From contig JAGHDE010000030.1 in NCBI GenBank assembly GCA_021160085.1, positions 1-7,440 on the forward strand: a DNA stretch of 7,440 nucleotides, given 5' to 3'. The position numbers were made by a program, and so were the translations under genes. Every line of letters starts with the position of its first letter. The stretch's first letter is position 1. Of this stretch, positions 5,165 through 7,440 are shown piece after piece. The notes beneath the pieces were generated by a model. It made no database searches and was not told the origin of the DNA. It saw only the letters and a list, made by a program, of their open reading frames with translations. Source of the DNA: Pseudomonadota bacterium (GTDB taxonomy: Bacteria; Desulfobacterota; WTBG01; JAGOGO01).

Positions 5165-7024
5165 CTAAAGCTTATGAGACGGCTCTTTGTTTATGGCTAA
5201 CTTTTGTAATGTCTCCGGGCGGGGCACGCCATTTTTATCCCAGCCGTGATATTCGTAATATTCATCTATCATTCGGGTAAACTTTTCTCTGTTTATCGTC
5301 AAGCCCCGGATACCAGGGATACCCAATGTGGTTGGCTGGTCAAAGTACTGGTCAGGCAACCAGTCATCCTTTCTGGTCAGTCCTTCCCTGAGGTTAAACA
5401 GCCTCTCCATATTAGTACTCCTGTCTGCTGCATTCCAGATGTCCAGCGGTGACAGTTCCAGACCACAATTCAAATAAATCAGTTGAGACCATTCATCCCA
5501 GTTAGGAAGGTTTGGACCAAGAAATACTGTCTGAAATTTACATATACCAAGGGAGTCCACCGCCTCATACAACAGCTCTTGCCACCTCACCATCCATGCT
5601 TTCCCCTCATAGTCGCGATAGTCTGAAGTCAGAGGGCCATCGTAGGCTACCGGTTGACCATATATCTTTCTCAGGACAGGTTCGGGTAAATGATAAAGGT
5701 CTATGGCGGGCCGGCTGCTCAGGTGGTCAGCACCCCGGGAAGCGGTGGCTATATTCAATGCCAGGGCTGGTGTTGCTCTCTCGTCGGAGTTAAGCTGACC
5801 CATTCCTTTTATCTGGAGAAGATATTTCATCGAATCTTTGCCTATTTTTTTCGCGGCTCGCAAAGGTCCTTTAGCCAGGATATTGCCCAGACCTTCCCTC
5901 TTGCCGATACGATGGATCATTTCAATAAGGGCTTTATCATTACCAAACTTCAATTTCAGACCATCAGTATCCTTGTCAGTAAGGATACCCTTTTCATAAA
6001 GTTCCATTGCCCAGGCAATTATGTTGCCGGTGTCCAGCGTGTCCAGACCATAGAGATTCACCAGGTGATTACATACGTGAATGGTTAAAGCACTCCTGCA
6101 GTCAGTCTCTCCTGCCCAGGTGCAGGTAGAAGTATACTCAGGCCCCTCATCGTATGTCCCTTTATAAGGGCCTTCCGTTATGACATATTTGGATCGGCAG
6201 TGAACTGCACAGCCAAAGCAGCTGGCCCAGCCGGTGATAAACTTTTCGTATGTTTCGGGTTCAATATCAGAAGAATTTTCAAGCTGGTTAAGCTGAAAGT
6301 TACGACATCTCACCAGACCTTGACTGTTAGTGGCTCCCCAGATAAAAGGCGTGCCTAATTTGCCCATTACCTGACTCACCTTGGATTTTGTTATATCCTT
6401 AATTACTCTCTCATTATATTTCAGGGCATCTTCAGGATGCGCTATCTTAATATCCATGGTGCCTCTTACGGCTATAGCTTTAAGGTTCTTGGAGCCAAAG
6501 AGGCAGCCCATTCCTGTCCTCCCACCAGAGTTTTTGATGCCGGTCATGACATTGGCGAACCTCACCAGCTTTTCACCAGCTTCTCCGATGCCCAATACCT
6601 TTATGTTTTTATCTTCCAGTTCATCCCGGATAATTCCTTCACCCTCACGAACCGGTTTTCCCCAGAGGTGCGATGCGTCTCTTATTTCAATCTCACCATT
6701 TTGAATCCAGAGGTAGACCGGCTTTTCCGCCCTTCCTTTTATTATTAGATGGTCAAATCCCGCCCACCGCATCTCCGGGGCAAAGAAACCACCCATGTTA
6801 GAGCGGCCGAGATAGCCGGTGAGCGGAGACTTGCCGGCTATGTTGGTTCTGCCCGAAGCCGCAGCTAATGTGCCAACTAACAGTCCTGCACTTACAAGCA
6901 GCACATTATCCGGCCCGAGTGGGTCGATACCTGGTTTTATATGATTATAGAGAAGATACATATCAAGCCCTCTGCCACCAAGAAACATCTCCCGCAATTT
7001 GATGGGGATGGGCTTTATTTCAAT
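5165..7024 (-). CDS. Tungsten-type aldehyde:ferredoxin oxidoreductase large subunit, 5'-truncated by an insertion sequence
   Basis: This AOR-family catalytic subunit would oxidise an aldehyde (or a related substrate) with a tungsten or molybdenum bis-pyranopterin cofactor. About 620 homologous residues remain, starting at IEIKPIP. Numbering from the TTG at 7132, the pterin-binding GGRG is at 52-55, SGRTNIAGKSPLTG at 93-106, and GMGCLFGSKNLKAIAVRG at 207-224. The cluster ligands are C305, C308, C312 (CFGCAVHC) and C531 (DSLGIC), the expected CX2CX3C plus a distant cysteine. The C-terminus (YYEYHGWDKNGVPRPE) is complete. The frame runs on past 7024 into IS sequence to a TTG at 7132 without an RBS, so those first 36 or so residues are not native. 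Roughly 15-20 native N-terminal residues (the usual G-x-I-L-x-V-D-L strand) are lost. The first internal ATG is at 6988, just before GGRG, and has no properly spaced RBS. No other stop or frameshift is seen, so the loss may be recent. BamB is less likely than an aldehyde oxidoreductase. Substrate unknown. Confidence 0.85.
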   Translation of the reverse strand: MEIKPIPIKLREMFLGGRGLDMYLLYNHIKPGIDPLGPDNVLLVSAGLLVGTLAAASGRTNIAGKSPLTGYLGRSNMGGFFAPEMRWAGFDHLIIKGRAEKPVYLWIQNGEIEIRDASHLWGKPVREGEGIIRDELEDKNIKVLGIGEAGEKLVRFANVMTGIKNSGGRTGMGCLFGSKNLKAIAVRGTMDIKIAHPEDALKYNERVIKDITKSKVSQVMGKLGTPFIWGATNSQGLVRCRNFQLNQLENSSDIEPETYEKFITGWASCFGCAVHCRSKYVITEGPYKGTYDEGPEYTSTCTWAGETDCRSALTIHVCNHLVNLYGLDTLDTGNIIAWAMELYEKGILTDKDTDGLKLKFGNDKALIEMIHRIGKREGLGNILAKGPLRAAKKIGKDSMKYLLQIKGMGQLNSDERATPALALNIATASRGADHLSSRPAIDLYHLPEPVLRKIYGQPVAYDGPLTSDYRDYEGKAWMVRWQELLYEAVDSLGICKFQTVFLGPNLPNWDEWSQLIYLNCGLELSPLDIWNAADRSTNMERLFNLREGLTRKDDWLPDQYFDQPTTLGIPGIRGLTINREKFTRMIDEYYEYHGWDKNGVPRPETLQKLAINKEPSHKL

Positions 7025-7440
7025 CTGAAGTTTCACCGAAATTATGAAAATTATACATCGTACATTCAAGCAACCATCCGCAGCAGGGTGTTGATGAAAG
7101 ATTTTTTCAGGGACTTGGGGTGATTGCGGCAAACGGTATCAAAATCATCTGTCAGGGAAACCTTGGCAATGATGTGTCTTAAATCCGAGAAGGCGAAACT
7201 GTTTCGGCCTCTGACTTTATGCCGACGTTCGGGGATTTTTTCGAGCCGAGCACCATAGATCCAGGTAATGGTGGTCGCCATCATAGAGAAGTTGATATGG
7301 TTGATCACGGCATGGGCAGTATGTGTTTGACTTTTGTTGCTGCCAATGTCCTGTTTGAGCTCTTTGAAACCGGATTCGATTTTCCATCTTGCGCCATAGT
7401 ACTCGATGATCTGTTCGACAGTCAGGTCGAGATCGGTAGA
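7025..7440 (-). mobile_element. IS4-type insertion sequence, 3' end (partial; continues past right edge)
   Basis: The transposase ORF ends at 7066. About 41 bp of non-coding sequence then leads to the point near 7025 where AOR homology begins. The plus strand from 7025 reads CTGAAGTTTCACCGAAATT, a plausible terminal inverted repeat. The other end is outside the window, so neither the inverted repeat nor a target duplication can be confirmed. The boundary is set by where AOR similarity stops and is uncertain by roughly ten bases. Confidence 0.65.
7066..7440 (-). CDS. IS4-family DDE transposase, C-terminal part (5' end outside window)
   Basis: The minus strand is open from the window edge to TGA at 7066-7068, giving 124 residues. 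Counting from the edge, Y15, R18, E22 and K29 fit the IS4-family signature Y-(2)-R-(3)-E-(6)-K, around ARWKIESGFKELKQ. E22 (codon 7375-7377) is therefore the likely third acidic residue of the DDE site. The rest has the usual helical tail, ending in FAFSDLRH, then KKSFINTLLRMVA. A GTG at 7308 is internal and not a start. No frameshift is visible in this part, so the element could be intact. Transcription runs toward the AOR gene, so read-through into the truncated operon is possible. Confidence 0.88.
   Translation of the reverse strand, partial: STDLDLTVEQIIEYYGARWKIESGFKELKQDIGSNKSQTHTAHAVINHINFSMMATTITWIYGARLEKIPERRHKVRGRNSFAFSDLRHIIAKVSLTDDFDTVCRNHPKSLKKSFINTLLRMVA

Noticed and set aside
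5690..6748. Several plus-strand ORFs of about 100-130 codons
   Set aside because: They lie antisense to the AOR catalytic subunit, whose frame carries conserved motifs throughout. They have no RBS and no recognisable domains.

Overview
The window looks like a piece of chromosome from an anaerobic, aromatic-degrading bacterium. It is most likely a sulfate-reducing or syntrophic deltaproteobacterium (Desulfobacterota), judged by gene content only. The best-identified gene is bamA (also called oah), which encodes 6-oxocyclohex-1-ene-1-carbonyl-CoA hydrolase. This is the ring-cleaving enzyme of the anaerobic benzoyl-CoA pathway and a common marker for anaerobic aromatic degradation. A tungsten-type aldehyde:ferredoxin oxidoreductase (AOR) and its polyferredoxin lie upstream of it on the same strand.

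Layout from left to right. (1) Positions 3-1598 (+) hold a membrane-bound M48 zinc metallopeptidase with C-terminal TPR repeats, open at the left edge. (2) Positions 1611-1652 hold a short array of degenerate heptamers between two convergent genes. (3) Positions 1655-2848 (-) hold an M24B (Xaa-Pro dipeptidase-like) peptidase with all five metal ligands. (4) Positions 2946-2974 hold a strong hairpin terminator that closes the bamA transcript. (5) Positions 2991-4124 (-) hold bamA with a strong ribosome binding site. Its upstream region carries interlocked ATGAGC/GCTCAT palindromes that look like an operator. (6) Positions 4361-4606 (-) hold an unannotated remnant of an FAD/NAD(P)-dependent oxidoreductase, reduced to its N-terminal Rossmann segment. 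(7) Positions 4638-5132 (-) hold a four-cluster polyferredoxin. (8) Positions 5165-about 7024 (-) hold the AOR large subunit without its first codons. (9) Positions about 7025-7440 (-) hold the 3' end of an IS4-type insertion sequence, whose transposase continues past the right edge.

The AOR large subunit, the polyferredoxin and the flavoprotein remnant are in the same orientation with gaps of about 31-32 bp. That order fits an AOR of the three-part kind (catalytic subunit, polyferredoxin, FAD/NAD subunit) described as AorABC in Aromatoleum. The operon looks damaged at both ends: an IS replaced the start of the catalytic subunit, and the flavoprotein has decayed to about 80 codons. BamA by contrast looks intact, with its own RBS, operator-like region and terminator. 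I infer that the AOR once oxidised an aromatic or other aldehyde to the acid, feeding the CoA-ester pathway that BamA serves. The substrate cannot be read from the sequence. No benzoyl-CoA reductase, dienoyl-CoA hydratase or hydroxyacyl-CoA dehydrogenase gene is in the window.
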